From Bacillota bacterium (GTDB lineage Bacteria > Bacillota > Clostridia > Lachnospirales > Lachnospiraceae): 57,221 bases of DNA. A model generated the notes under the pieces. That model was given only the letters and a program-made list of their open reading frames with translations, had not been told where the DNA came from and made no database searches. Positions within the stretch are counted from its first letter, which is position 1; every line of letters starts with the position of its first letter. Location: the NCBI GenBank assembly GCA_023391695.1, contig JAEWAK010000061.1, positions 1 to 57,221 on the forward strand. Reading direction: 5' to 3'. Shown here piece after piece: positions 34,823 through 44,312 of the stretch. The position numbers and the translations under genes were made by a program.

Positions 34823-34921
34823 TCCTGTTTGCAGAAATCCCAAAAGAGGTCTTTTTAATCCTCGGGTTTAAAATTGCAATCGTATTTTTGACATTGCAAA
34901 ATAACAAACACTGCAACAGGA
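34823..34921. repeat. Imperfect inverted repeat, about 99 bp
   Basis: TCCTGTTTGCAG (34823-34834) and CTGCAACAGGA (34911-34921) pair with one bulged base. It sits between the end of the third sugar permease operon and the AraC pair promoter. It may be a terminator or a further decayed MITE-like element; length is like the 102-bp element but the arms match it only weakly. Confidence 0.35.
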
Positions 34922-34965
34922 CTACAGCTTTTGTATGCCTATAACGAAGCGTCTTTCTTATCTCT

Positions 34966-35817
34966 TTAACCTTTCATTCCCGTGGTTGCCACTCCTTCTA
35001 CGAAATACTTTTGTACACTTACAAACATAATAAATACCGGTATCAGGGATATAATTGATGCTGCCATGATAAACTGGTAATCGGAAGAAAACTGTCCTAT
35101 AAATAATCTTAAACCCAACTGCAGGGTTTTAAGCTTGTCATCCGACAGGTAAATTAACGGCCCCATAAAGTCATTCCATTCATTTACAAAAGATGTAATA
35201 CAAAGAGTGGCAAGAGCCGGTTTTGATAACGGCAGCATAATTTTCTGCCAAATTCCGTATTCTGATAACCCGTCGATGCGGGCAGCCTCCAATAAATCAT
35301 TTGGTATACCCATATAAAATTGCCGGATCAGGAATACCCCAAATGCAGTAAACGTATGCATCAGTATTAATCCCAAATGTGTATTTGTTAAACCAAATTT
35401 GCTCATCATAATATACTGGGGAACCATATAAACCTGCCACGGTATGGCAATTGTCATTATGTAGAGTAAAAACAACTGATTCCTTCCTTTAAACTCCAGT
35501 TTCGCAAAAGCATAAGCTGCAAAACTTGAAGTTAACAACTGTATGGCGGTTATGATTGCCGTCAATTTTACCGTGTTTGAGAAATAACGTACTAAAGGAA
35601 TCTTGGTCCATATGGTTTTATAATTTTCAAAATGAACTTCGCTTGGTATCCATTCAATCGGAAAATTAAATACATCCTTCTGAGCTTTAAATGAGGCGGA
35701 AAGCATCCATGCAAAAGGTATTAACATAATCAAGGCACCAAAAATCAGCGTCGTATATAAAAGAACCTGTAAGAAATAGTAAACGGATAGATTCTTGCTT
35801 CTTAATGAACTATACAA
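34966..35817 (-). CDS. Sugar ABC permease, MalG type
   Basis: MalG-like permease of 283 residues with six membrane segments. The EAA loop reads DLLEAARIDGLSEYGIWQKI and the C-terminus ends YFVEGVATTGMKG. The start is a TTG at 35817 with AGGAGGTGAG just upstream. It follows the MalF-type gene by 14 bp and ends the third transport operon. No ATPase gene is near. Confidence 0.92.
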   Translation of the reverse strand: MYSSLRSKNLSVYYFLQVLLYTTLIFGALIMLIPFAWMLSASFKAQKDVFNFPIEWIPSEVHFENYKTIWTKIPLVRYFSNTVKLTAIITAIQLLTSSFAAYAFAKLEFKGRNQLFLLYIMTIAIPWQVYMVPQYIMMSKFGLTNTHLGLILMHTFTAFGVFLIRQFYMGIPNDLLEAARIDGLSEYGIWQKIMLPLSKPALATLCITSFVNEWNDFMGPLIYLSDDKLKTLQLGLRLFIGQFSSDYQFIMAASIISLIPVFIMFVSVQKYFVEGVATTGMKG

Positions 35818-35831
35818 TATTTTCTCACCTC

Positions 35832-36755
35832 CTATAAGTAACTGGTAAATTTTTTCTCTACACGGAATTGCAGTATAGTTATTACTAATACAATGGCAAA
35901 CAAAATAATTGACAATGCACTGGCATATCCGAATTGAAGAGATATAAATGCCTTATTATATATATGGTATACTAAAACGTTAGTCGAACGCCCTGGTCCG
36001 CCCTGTGTTGTTATGTACATAATATCAAATACTTTAAATGTATAGATAGTAAGCATGATCGTAACAAAGAAAGTAGTCGGTGTTACCATTGGCCACGTAA
36101 TATTCGTAAATCGTTTAAAAGCATTGGCACCATCAATGGTTGCCGCTTCACGCAGTTCACTGGGAATACCTTGCAGCGCCGCCAGATAAACAACCGTATA
36201 ATATCCGACATTTTTCCATATACTCAGGAGAATTAAGGTGGGCATTGCCCATGCGGTGGAAGCCGCCCAACGAGGCGGATTCTGTATCCCTATAGCCATA
36301 AGAAACTGATTCACCGGACCACTGTCCGGATGAAACAGCGCATTCCATACAACTGCTACCGCCACCAGGGAAGCGACGTACGGAAAAAAAATAACCGATC
36401 TGAAAAAGTTTCTCCCTTTTAACCTGCAATTCATTAACATTGCAAGCAGTAATGACAGAATCAGGGTAAATGGTACAACCCCTAAAGAATAATAAACCGT
36501 GTTTTTAATCGAAATTATAAAAGTAGAATCTGAGATCATCTTCTTAAAATTGTTCAATCCTACAAAGGTAATCGTGCTTGTATTTCCTGCATCCCATTCG
36601 CAAAGACTTAACACAAATGAAAATGTGATAGGTATCAGTGTTAAACAAACGAAACCAATAAAATTAGGCAAAATAAAAGAATAAGCAACCAAATTCTTCT
36701 TTCTGGCATAGTTGATTTTTTTTGTTTCAACAGATGCAGCATTGGCCTTACTCAT
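35832..36755 (-). CDS. Sugar ABC permease, MalF type
   Basis: MalF-like permease of 307 residues with six membrane segments and the EAA loop ELREAATIDGANAFKRFTNI. GGAGGT lies six bases before the ATG at 36755; the longer frame adds 25 residues without support. It is separated from the binding-protein gene by about 300 bp carrying a stem-loop and GC-rich structured sequence. Confidence 0.92.
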   Translation of the reverse strand: MSKANAASVETKKINYARKKNLVAYSFILPNFIGFVCLTLIPITFSFVLSLCEWDAGNTSTITFVGLNNFKKMISDSTFIISIKNTVYYSLGVVPFTLILSLLLAMLMNCRLKGRNFFRSVIFFPYVASLVAVAVVWNALFHPDSGPVNQFLMAIGIQNPPRWAASTAWAMPTLILLSIWKNVGYYTVVYLAALQGIPSELREAATIDGANAFKRFTNITWPMVTPTTFFVTIMLTIYTFKVFDIMYITTQGGPGRSTNVLVYHIYNKAFISLQFGYASALSIILFAIVLVITILQFRVEKKFTSYL

Positions 36756-36835
36756 AACTGTACCTCCTTGTTTAAGTAAAAGTAATAAATTCATACAGAA
36801 CCATCGTGGCTGTATAGTTTGCAAATCCATAAAAT

Positions 36836-36876
36836 ATAAGCGTCAAATAACCACGTAATATTTACTTGACGCTTAT
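36836..36876 (-). promoter_or_regulatory. Stem-loop between binding-protein and permease genes
   Basis: ATAAGCGTCAA (36836-36846) pairs perfectly with TTGACGCTTAT (36866-36876) around a 19-base loop. As in the other two sugar operons, a stem-loop follows the binding-protein gene and precedes the permeases, which may favour excess binding protein. Confidence 0.6.
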
Positions 36877-36879
36877 GAT

Positions 36880-37055
36880 CTATTATCTGTTGTTTTAAGC
36901 AAAATGGATGTTCTTAGGTCCGCCCGCTGCGGCTCTGCCCTTAACCTCTCTGCCCAGGTCTTCCAGCCTGGCTTAACCTGCAGCCGAAACAAGTAAGTCC
37001 CTAAGTCCCCGCTTACACTTTACTACGAAACAGGGTATTTACTTGTAAGGTTAAA
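36880..37055. repeat. GC-richer repeat-like block between sugar genes
   Basis: A compact block with internal repeats (CTGCCCAGG / CCAGCCTGG) and inverted words ACAAGTAA / TTACTTGT near 36989 and 37031. Parts match the window's first 140 bases: CTTACTTGTAAAGTTAAAT there resembles TTTACTTGTAAGGTTAAAT here. It may be a second copy of a non-coding mobile or structured element. Confidence 0.4.
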
Positions 37056-38399
37056 TTATCTGCCCAGCAATTCATTTATCCTGTCCGTCATTTCCTTAAG
37101 CCCATCTTCCGGACTAATGGAATTGGTCATAATCAGATCATGTTCTTCATCAATAATCTTGGAAATCTCCCGGCCCTGAGAATGCATTGGCTGCTCGATT
37201 ACATAAGTATCCAAATCAAGATATGTTGATAGTTTTTCAGGAACCCCTGCTCTTTTCTCCGGAAGGGAATCAAAGATCTCCATGATTTTATCGGAAGAGT
37301 ATCCCGGAAGAATACCGTTTTGTGCTAAAACTAAAGCTCCCTCTTCACCGGTTGCATACTTGATAAACTCCCAGGCTTCCTTGGGATGTTTCGAATATGC
37401 ACCGATACCTACCGGAGTGACTCCGCCTACCGCTTTGGTATTGCCCACACCTGATACATTAGGTAAAGAGCAGACCCCCCAATTAAAATCAACATTTTCA
37501 ACTAAGTTATTAATAAACCAGGTTCCCATTTGAAGCATACATACCTGTTGATTATAAAATACACCGCTGTAATGGGTAGAGGATGCTTTTAATGAACCAT
37601 AATCCATAATGGTTTTATCCTCATTCTGCATTGCTAAAATTGTTTTGTAATAAGGAAGTAAGGAAGATTTATCCTCATCATCCATTACATACTCTTCCAT
37701 TCTTCTTGCAAATTGATATACACTGCTTGCCCAGGTATGTACATAAGCCCCATAAACTTTTTCATTACCTTCTCCGCTTGTCAGCTTTTTCGCTAATTCA
37801 CGGTATTCCTCCATTGTCATTCCATCTTCCGGATAAGCAACTCCGGCAGCATCAAATAAATCTTTGTTGAAGTAGAGCAGGTTATTATCTTTTCTAAAGG
37901 GGATGGAATATGTTTTTCCTTCCAACATTAATTGATCCGTTAAACCGCCATAAGCATCTTTATTAAATTCCGGATCACTTGCCATCATATCATCCAGTGC
38001 CTGCATATGGCCTTTTGCGACTAGGGCACTTAGAGCCGGCGTTCCTTTCGAAAATACAACGTCAAAATCTTCCTTTGAAGCCATCTTAACCTGAATCAAA
38101 TCATCATATTCCGCTGAAGATGCTTCAACCGGTTCAATCTTAATATTGGGATGCGAAGTTTCGAAAGCCTTAAAGATCGCTTTATAATATTCCGTATTGG
38201 AATAATCCCATAATGATACCTTGATCGTCACTGCTTCCCCGCTGTCTGCCTGGGCTCCTGTTGTTGCTTGGTCCGTTGTTGCGCCTGTTGTTTCCGCAGC
38301 ATCTTTACTTCCCGCCGTACCAGCATCCCTGCCGCAGCCTGTTAAAGATGTAATCATCATTGTGCCGGCTAATGCCAGCGCAATCAGCTTTTTATACAT
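37056..38399 (-). CDS. Sugar ABC solute-binding lipoprotein
   Basis: Family 1 solute-binding protein of 447 residues. The signal peptide ends SLTGC with lipid-modified Cys22, followed by a Thr/Ala-rich linker; the mature protein starts VTIKVSLWDYSNTEYYKAIF and has the hinge segment AWEFIKYATGEEGA. GGAGG lies 7 bases before the ATG at 38399. It is divergent from the YesM/YesN pair at 38692-42175, which is its likely regulator; a 12-bp palindrome lies between them. Confidence 0.92.
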   Translation of the reverse strand: MYKKLIALALAGTMMITSLTGCGRDAGTAGSKDAAETTGATTDQATTGAQADSGEAVTIKVSLWDYSNTEYYKAIFKAFETSHPNIKIEPVEASSAEYDDLIQVKMASKEDFDVVFSKGTPALSALVAKGHMQALDDMMASDPEFNKDAYGGLTDQLMLEGKTYSIPFRKDNNLLYFNKDLFDAAGVAYPEDGMTMEEYRELAKKLTSGEGNEKVYGAYVHTWASSVYQFARRMEEYVMDDEDKSSLLPYYKTILAMQNEDKTIMDYGSLKASSTHYSGVFYNQQVCMLQMGTWFINNLVENVDFNWGVCSLPNVSGVGNTKAVGGVTPVGIGAYSKHPKEAWEFIKYATGEEGALVLAQNGILPGYSSDKIMEIFDSLPEKRAGVPEKLSTYLDLDTYVIEQPMHSQGREISKIIDEEHDLIMTNSISPEDGLKEMTDRINELLGR

Positions 38400-38574
38400 T
38401 TTACTTCCTCCTTTTTTACCGGCACATCCGCCCCCGCAGGATGTTTTGTTATTATGCATATAACGTGTCGGTTTTTATATTGATAATTATACATTGTGAC
38501 CAATCTATTTCAAGGGATTATTTTATTTTTTTGTGCATTTTCTAACACTCATTCATTTTTTTGCAATCGAAAGT

Positions 38575-38606
38575 GTAATATTTTACTTTACCGTGTAAAA
38601 TATTAC
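38575..38606. promoter_or_regulatory. 12-bp palindrome in divergent promoter region
   Basis: GTAATATTTTAC (38575-38586) and GTAAAATATTAC (38595-38606) form a perfect inverted repeat with an 8-base spacer, 176 bp from the binding-protein start and 86 bp from the kinase start. The symmetric arms suit a dimeric regulator acting on both directions. Which protein binds is not known. Confidence 0.5.
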
Positions 38607-38691
38607 GCTATATTCCTGTAATGCTTTATACTCGTTGACGAATGGAAATCTCTGCTTTATACTACTTCTATACTAAAAAACAGGTGAAGAC

Positions 38692-40554
38692 ATGAAACAG
38701 ATAATTAGAACAAAATCAAGTATCAAATTAAAACTTCTATCCCTTTGTATCTTTCTGTCTTTACTTATGACCTGTATATTGTATTTTATTCTTTACACGA
38801 ATACGAAAGAAAATTATATAAAGATGGAATCCGAAGAGATTGGAAACCGTCTTTCCCTGGCCTTACTAAATATTGACCGGGATTATTTGCAGTTTATCCG
38901 GTTTACCCAAACTTTATCCAGCAATCCGGCCGTTGAGAAATTTTTCACCCTTGACCAGTCCGAAATTGATATTTCTTACGATAATAACAATGCTTCGGGT
39001 ATAGTAGATCCAAGCAATAATCCAAAATATATTATAGTCCGTGCTTATGTAGAAGTGAATTCCTTGCTTACGAATTTTGGTATTTATGATAATGTTGCAA
39101 AATGTGTCATTACTTCAGGAAAACATAATAACACAATAACAGTCGGATTGCTTTACGGTCATTCCACCGATCTGACTCATTTTGAAGAACTGTGTGATAA
39201 CCGGAACAGGCGCTTTCCGGCCGGTATCGTAAAATCTCCGTTTTTTTACTCCAATCTTTATGCCCAAAAATATGTTATACCGCTGCAAAGCAAAATATAT
39301 ACAAAACACGGTAACCGCCAAATTGGAACAATCTATTTTGCACTAAGTGATAAATGGATCACGAACCAACTGGGAATGTTAGGTTCTACCGCGGAAGATT
39401 CTGTGCTGATCCGTTTAAATGACAGCATTTATGAATACTCTTCCTCCGAATTTACAGAAGTAACAGATACATATAATCAGATTTATACGGTCCCGTCGAA
39501 AGCCTTATATGCCAACGTCAAAGTAACTGAACCAATCCCCACATTAGGGGGAGACAGCTATGTGATAGTCTCTGCCAATAACAGCGATATTATATTGGCC
39601 CAGAAGCTCTCCAATTATAACTTTAATTTTTTTAAAGACGATACATATCAGGTATTTATCCCCGCCTTAGCTTTCATAGTTCTGATCGTAGTCCTCTTTT
39701 ATATTCTGCTGCAACGTTTGATAAAACGGCCAATTATAAAGATCTGTGAACAGCTTCAAGATGTCTCACAGGGCATATTTCAAATAGAAAATACGATTCG
39801 CACCTCTGATGAATTTTGGCTTATATCACAGGAAATTGTGAATATGGCCGGAAATATCAACCAACTTATGCAGAAAGAATTAGAAGATGAGAAATTGAAG
39901 CAAAATTATCAATTTCAGGCACTTCAAAGCCAAATAAATCCTCATTTTCTATATAATACACTTAATTCGATCCGGTGGCTGGGAGAAATTAACGGGATTC
40001 CGGGCGTCGTTGATATGACTACCACTTTTAGCAGAATGCTGCGACAAACCTTCCGCAATCCGGGAGAAACAGTTCCTTTAAGGGATGAAATAAATTTTAT
40101 AAAAGATTATGCCGTTTTACAATCCTACCGCTACGGTAATATGTTTGAGATCGAATACCTGATAGAAAAGGAAACTCTTTATCAAGCCAGAATGATAAAG
40201 TTCACCTTGCAGCCCTTAGTGGAAAATGCCATCTTCCATGGAATTGAACCTTTACACTCAAGAAAAAAAATACAAATTAAAGCCGAAGAAAAGGACGGTG
40301 ATCTGCTGATACGCATTATAGATAACGGTGCCGGAATAAAACAGGAAGATCTTGAGAAATTAAATGATCTGGATTCCAACAGAAGTGACAAAATGTCCGG
40401 TATCGGGATTCATAATATTCACAAAAGAATTACGATCGAATATGGTCCGAAATATGGACTGCATATTGAAAGTAAAGTTGGCGAATACACCTGTGTATAT
40501 GTCTTGCTTCCTCTTAATCTTATGGAAGACGGCGGTAATTTATATAACTGCTAA
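38692..40554 (+). CDS. YesM-type sensor histidine kinase
   Basis: Membrane histidine kinase of 620 residues. Membrane segments at about 13-35 and 320-342 bracket an extracellular sensor; HAMP follows to about 395. The phosphoacceptor motif QSQINPHFLYNTLNS has His418, and the ATPase domain shows FTLQPLVENAIFHG, DNGAGI and GIGIHNIHKRI. AGGTGAAG precedes the ATG at 38692. It is cotranscribed with the response regulator (10-bp gap) and divergent from the sugar ABC operon it probably controls. Confidence 0.93.
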   Translation: MKQIIRTKSSIKLKLLSLCIFLSLLMTCILYFILYTNTKENYIKMESEEIGNRLSLALLNIDRDYLQFIRFTQTLSSNPAVEKFFTLDQSEIDISYDNNNASGIVDPSNNPKYIIVRAYVEVNSLLTNFGIYDNVAKCVITSGKHNNTITVGLLYGHSTDLTHFEELCDNRNRRFPAGIVKSPFFYSNLYAQKYVIPLQSKIYTKHGNRQIGTIYFALSDKWITNQLGMLGSTAEDSVLIRLNDSIYEYSSSEFTEVTDTYNQIYTVPSKALYANVKVTEPIPTLGGDSYVIVSANNSDIILAQKLSNYNFNFFKDDTYQVFIPALAFIVLIVVLFYILLQRLIKRPIIKICEQLQDVSQGIFQIENTIRTSDEFWLISQEIVNMAGNINQLMQKELEDEKLKQNYQFQALQSQINPHFLYNTLNSIRWLGEINGIPGVVDMTTTFSRMLRQTFRNPGETVPLRDEINFIKDYAVLQSYRYGNMFEIEYLIEKETLYQARMIKFTLQPLVENAIFHGIEPLHSRKKIQIKAEEKDGDLLIRIIDNGAGIKQEDLEKLNDLDSNRSDKMSGIGIHNIHKRITIEYGPKYGLHIESKVGEYTCVYVLLPLNLMEDGGNLYNC

Positions 40555-40564
40555 GGAGGTACCT

Positions 40565-42175
40565 ATGTATAAAATATTAATAATAGACGACGAATCACTT
40601 GCCAGAATCGGCCTTCAGACAATGCTTACAACCATATATGGTTCCACTGTGGAAATTGTCGGTGCCGCACAAAATGGGAAAGAAGCACTCTCTATCATTC
40701 ATACTGCCCACCCTGATATTGTAATTACCGATATCAAAATGCCCGTAATGGATGGTCTGGAACTTGCCAAATATGTGGACGAACACTTTCTGCAAAAGCC
40801 GCTTTTCCTATTCCTTACCAGCTACGAAGATTTTAATTATGCCAGGGAAGCCCTCAAATACCATGCCTTTGACTATTTAATCAAAATGGAATTTAACCGG
40901 GATATACTAAAAGAGATCTTAGACCGGGCTTTTCGTGAACTGGATAAAAAAATGAATTACTCTATAGATGAAACAGTACTTCCGACAAACGTGTTTATCA
41001 ACCGTTTTTATTACTTTTTATTAAATGGCGGTTATCATTCCAATGAGCAGATATTGGAACTGGCAGAATCCTTTGGGCAGGATCTGATCGCTGATTCCTT
41101 TATCACTGTATCGTTACAGGTGGAATATCCAAATAATTCAGAACCTGCCTCAAACCAGCAATACCGTTTGTATTTCAGTATTTTAAACTCCGTAAAAATG
41201 GCACTTGAGATGCATTTCAAATGCTATATAACAGCTTACAGCCATCAATTAATGGGTATCATCCTATTGCTGACGGAAGCTGAAAACGATCCGGTTTTAT
41301 GGAAATCAGCATTGCTTGATGCCTCCCTTTTATGCCGCCAATATTTTAATGTGCAGCTTTACTCAGGTATTGGTAAAAAAGCTAAAACACCTATGGACAT
41401 TGCCCATAGTTTTGCAACTGCTCAACAAGCTTTGCTGCAGACCAACGATAAGAATACGATTATACTGTCCGATCGTTTTAAACCTTCCCAAACCGTGACC
41501 TCTGTTAACAGGGATATTAATATTACCGATATAAACAAAACCCTGATTCATGCAATCGAACAGGATAACATACAGCTTTTTCACACAACAATTGAAATTC
41601 TGATATCAAATATAAATACATTGGGGATCGAATACTCCATTAATTTGATTTCCTGTGTCATCCATCTGATAATCAACTGCTTGGAAAACGGAGAAAAGAT
41701 ATTGCAGGAAGCCTTTGGGGACCAGGAACTCAATTATCCCATGTTATATTCTTTAAAAACCAGGGATGCTCTGTATAACTATTTAAAACGAGTTGAATAT
41801 TGTGTTACCGATACAATAACGAATCGAATTAACGACCCAAAATATAAGATCGTGCTGGATGCCAAGAAATATATCCAGAATCATATTTATGACAAACATA
41901 CCTTAAATGATGTTGCCAAAGCAATCGGCATCAGCCCGAATTATTTATCTGCTTTATTCAAAGTTTACAATCAACTTGGATTTACGAATTATGTGACCAG
42001 GCTGAAAGTAAAAACTGCTCAGGCGCTTTTATCCAAGGGACATCTTAAGATTTACCAGATAAGTGAACAACTGGGTTTTGATAATCCCCAATATTTTAGT
42101 AAAGTTTTTAAAAAATACACCGGGTATTCTCCCTCTGAAATTGTTTATTCCGGTAATGAGGCAAACTTTAATTAA
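40565..42175 (+). CDS. YesN-type response regulator, AraC output
   Basis: Response regulator of 536 residues. The receiver (about 1-120) has IDDE (7-10), phosphoacceptor Asp56 in DIVITDIKMP and the conserved Lys in FDYLIKME. A middle region of about 300 residues precedes AraC HTH motifs near 430-525 (TLNDVAKAIGISPNYLSALF, IYQISEQLGFDNPQYFSKVF). AAGGAGGT lies just before the ATG at 40565; the longer frame is an overlap artefact with the kinase gene. Predicted to activate the divergent CUT1 operon and perhaps the GH2 gene downstream. Confidence 0.93.
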   Translation: MYKILIIDDESLARIGLQTMLTTIYGSTVEIVGAAQNGKEALSIIHTAHPDIVITDIKMPVMDGLELAKYVDEHFLQKPLFLFLTSYEDFNYAREALKYHAFDYLIKMEFNRDILKEILDRAFRELDKKMNYSIDETVLPTNVFINRFYYFLLNGGYHSNEQILELAESFGQDLIADSFITVSLQVEYPNNSEPASNQQYRLYFSILNSVKMALEMHFKCYITAYSHQLMGIILLLTEAENDPVLWKSALLDASLLCRQYFNVQLYSGIGKKAKTPMDIAHSFATAQQALLQTNDKNTIILSDRFKPSQTVTSVNRDINITDINKTLIHAIEQDNIQLFHTTIEILISNINTLGIEYSINLISCVIHLIINCLENGEKILQEAFGDQELNYPMLYSLKTRDALYNYLKRVEYCVTDTITNRINDPKYKIVLDAKKYIQNHIYDKHTLNDVAKAIGISPNYLSALFKVYNQLGFTNYVTRLKVKTAQALLSKGHLKIYQISEQLGFDNPQYFSKVFKKYTGYSPSEIVYSGNEANFN

Positions 42176-42333
42176 AGTACTTAAGCTTCTGCCGCTGCTA
42201 TGTTTTCTTAACTGTTTATATGTGTGTTATGTTCCTTATCCGCCCCCAGGGACCCTGCAAGCTTATAAATAAGAAGAATTCATGATAGATATTAATTCAT
42301 TAATAATTCATTAAAAAAGAGAGGTATAACCAG

Positions 42334-44013
42334 ATGTTACGTACTTTTACAACACATAAAATAAGATTTCAGCAAGAATTAAGCGGAAAGCTTTGGGAGT
42401 TTTCTCCTATAACCGCAGACCAAAAGGGAGAGAAATACCAGGTCCCTGTCCCCAGCTGTTGGGAAACTTATCCCGATTTTGTTTCTTATCGGGGGGAAGG
42501 GATGTATCGTACTACTTTTAGAGCCGGTGGCAATATCCGGCTGGAATTTAAGGGAGTCAGCCATACTGCGACGGTTTATCTGGATGGAGAAGAGATAGCT
42601 TCACATTATAATGCATATACCATATTCAGTACAATAGTTAAAAATGTACCCGAAGGAGAACACCTTCTTGAAGTTAAAGCCGATAACCGGTTTAGTGAGG
42701 TTTCTTCCCTTCATGTTCCGAATGATTATATGTCCTATGGCGGAATCTCCCGCCCTGTAGCTTTAGAAACCGTATCTGACGTTTATATTAAATCGGTCCA
42801 CTTTACTCCAATAAAAGATAACGGTTGGAAAGGCAGATTAGATATTTGCCTGGCTAATATAAGTTCGGAAGAACATATTGTTTCTGTTTCTTCCGAATTG
42901 GACCGTGTTAATTGCACTTTTCCGGATACCGCTGTTCCGGCCAACAGCTTCGTGACTGTAACGAAAACCTTTGTTTTTCCGGATGCAAAGGTTTGGATGC
43001 CGGAAACTCCAAACCTTTACTTATTAAATACCGTACTCTATGAAAATAACGAACCGATTGACGATCTGATCGACCGTGTTGGTTTTCGTGTAATTGAAAT
43101 CGAGGGAAAAAAAATCTTCATTAATAAAAAGCAGCTTAGAATCAAAGGCTTCTGCCGCCATGAAGACCATCCGAACTTTGGCTGCTCACTGCCTTACGAA
43201 GCAATTTCTTATGACTTATTGCTGGCTAAGAATTTAGGAGGTAATTCAATCAGAACTTCACATTACCCGAATGATGAGCTCTTTCTGGATCTCTGTGATG
43301 AAATGGGTATTCTTGTTTGGGAAGAAAATCATGCCAGAGGTTTAACAGAAGAACAGATGCGAAATCCGAATTTTCAGAAGCAATGTGAGGATGTTATAGC
43401 AGAAATGATTCCGGCTCACTATAATCATCCCTCCATCTACATCTGGGGAATTCTAAATGAATGTGCCAGCGAAACAGAGTATGGCAGGGAATGTTATGCT
43501 AAACAATACACACAAATCAAAGAATTAGATTCTTCAAGACCCCGTTCATCCGCAAGCTGTAAATTTAAAACAGATCTTTGCTTTGGATATCCGGAAGTAG
43601 TATCTTATAATATTTATCCGCAGTGGTATCATGATACTCCTGTAGCCGATTATCTTTCGGATTTATATAATTGGGTTCAGGAAGAAACCTCAGGAAACGG
43701 AAAACCGTTTCTGATTACAGAAATTGGTGCCGGTGCTCTCTATGGGTACCGGACTCCAACACATGATAAATGGTCTGAAGAATATCAGGCCCAGGCTTTA
43801 GAAGAACAGATTACCGCAGTCTTAAATCAACCCGGCTGCTCCGGCATCTACATATGGCAGTTCTGTGATATCCGTGTCTGCAAAGAATGGTTTGGCACCC
43901 GTCCACGTACTATGAACAATAAGGGAATTGTAGATGAATACCGCCGCAGGAAATTATCTTATGATACGGTGAAGCGGTTATTTTCCGCTGTGTCTAACTA
44001 TGTAGAAGAATAA
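42334..44013 (+). CDS. GH2 beta-glucuronidase/beta-galactosidase-like enzyme
   Basis: Intracellular GH2 enzyme of 559 residues, short for the family. A jelly-roll domain (about 10-150) and an Ig-like domain (150-255) precede the TIM barrel. The acid/base is Glu376 in WGILNE, the nucleophile Glu463 in ITEIGA. The barrel end, IWQFCDIRVCKEWFGTRPRT followed by MNNKGIVDEYRRRKL, is typical of beta-glucuronidase-like GH2. Exact sugar unknown; a uronate or galactose side chain fits the locus. It lies 158 bp downstream of the response regulator on the same strand. Confidence 0.88.
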   Translation: MLRTFTTHKIRFQQELSGKLWEFSPITADQKGEKYQVPVPSCWETYPDFVSYRGEGMYRTTFRAGGNIRLEFKGVSHTATVYLDGEEIASHYNAYTIFSTIVKNVPEGEHLLEVKADNRFSEVSSLHVPNDYMSYGGISRPVALETVSDVYIKSVHFTPIKDNGWKGRLDICLANISSEEHIVSVSSELDRVNCTFPDTAVPANSFVTVTKTFVFPDAKVWMPETPNLYLLNTVLYENNEPIDDLIDRVGFRVIEIEGKKIFINKKQLRIKGFCRHEDHPNFGCSLPYEAISYDLLLAKNLGGNSIRTSHYPNDELFLDLCDEMGILVWEENHARGLTEEQMRNPNFQKQCEDVIAEMIPAHYNHPSIYIWGILNECASETEYGRECYAKQYTQIKELDSSRPRSSASCKFKTDLCFGYPEVVSYNIYPQWYHDTPVADYLSDLYNWVQEETSGNGKPFLITEIGAGALYGYRTPTHDKWSEEYQAQALEEQITAVLNQPGCSGIYIWQFCDIRVCKEWFGTRPRTMNNKGIVDEYRRRKLSYDTVKRLFSAVSNYVEE

Positions 44014-44021
44014 TCGAGCAG

Positions 44022-44123
44022 GGGTTATATGAATTTTTAGAAAAACTTCCTGCTGCCATGGCGGAAGGCGGGCGTGTTGTTATCCCTACTTTTCATTCCG
44101 GTGTTACACTTTTACTGCAATAA
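44022..44123 (+). pseudogene. RsmH-like methyltransferase fragment
   Basis: Immediately after GH2 a short frame reads FLEKLPAAMAEGGRVVIP then TFHSGVTLLL and stops. This resembles the late part of RsmH (MraW) 16S rRNA methyltransferases, where FLxxLPxxLxxGGRxxxxxFHS is conserved. Only about 33 codons remain, with no start or ribosome binding site. It is probably a gene relic brought by rearrangement. Confidence 0.45.
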
Positions 44124-44132
44124 TATTCCGAC

Positions 44133-44189
44133 CATGAAACCCAGTTAAGGCTGTACCTCATACCTTAACTGGGTTCATGGATTTTTGTA
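44133..44189 (+). terminator. Terminator of the GH2 gene
   Basis: CATGAAACCCAGTTAAGG pairs with CCTTAACTGGGTTCATG (one bulged A), followed by ATTTTTGT. It is a strong rho-independent terminator for the plus-strand regulator/GH2 transcript. Confidence 0.85.
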
Positions 44190-44312
44190 TGTGTTTCGAG
44201 CATTATGTACTGCAAGAATAGACTTAAGCTATTAACAAAAGGACCCAAACCTCAATGGTTCAAGTCCCTTTGCTCTTTGTTTGATTGGTGGCTAGGTGTA
44301 TATCAAGCTGAC

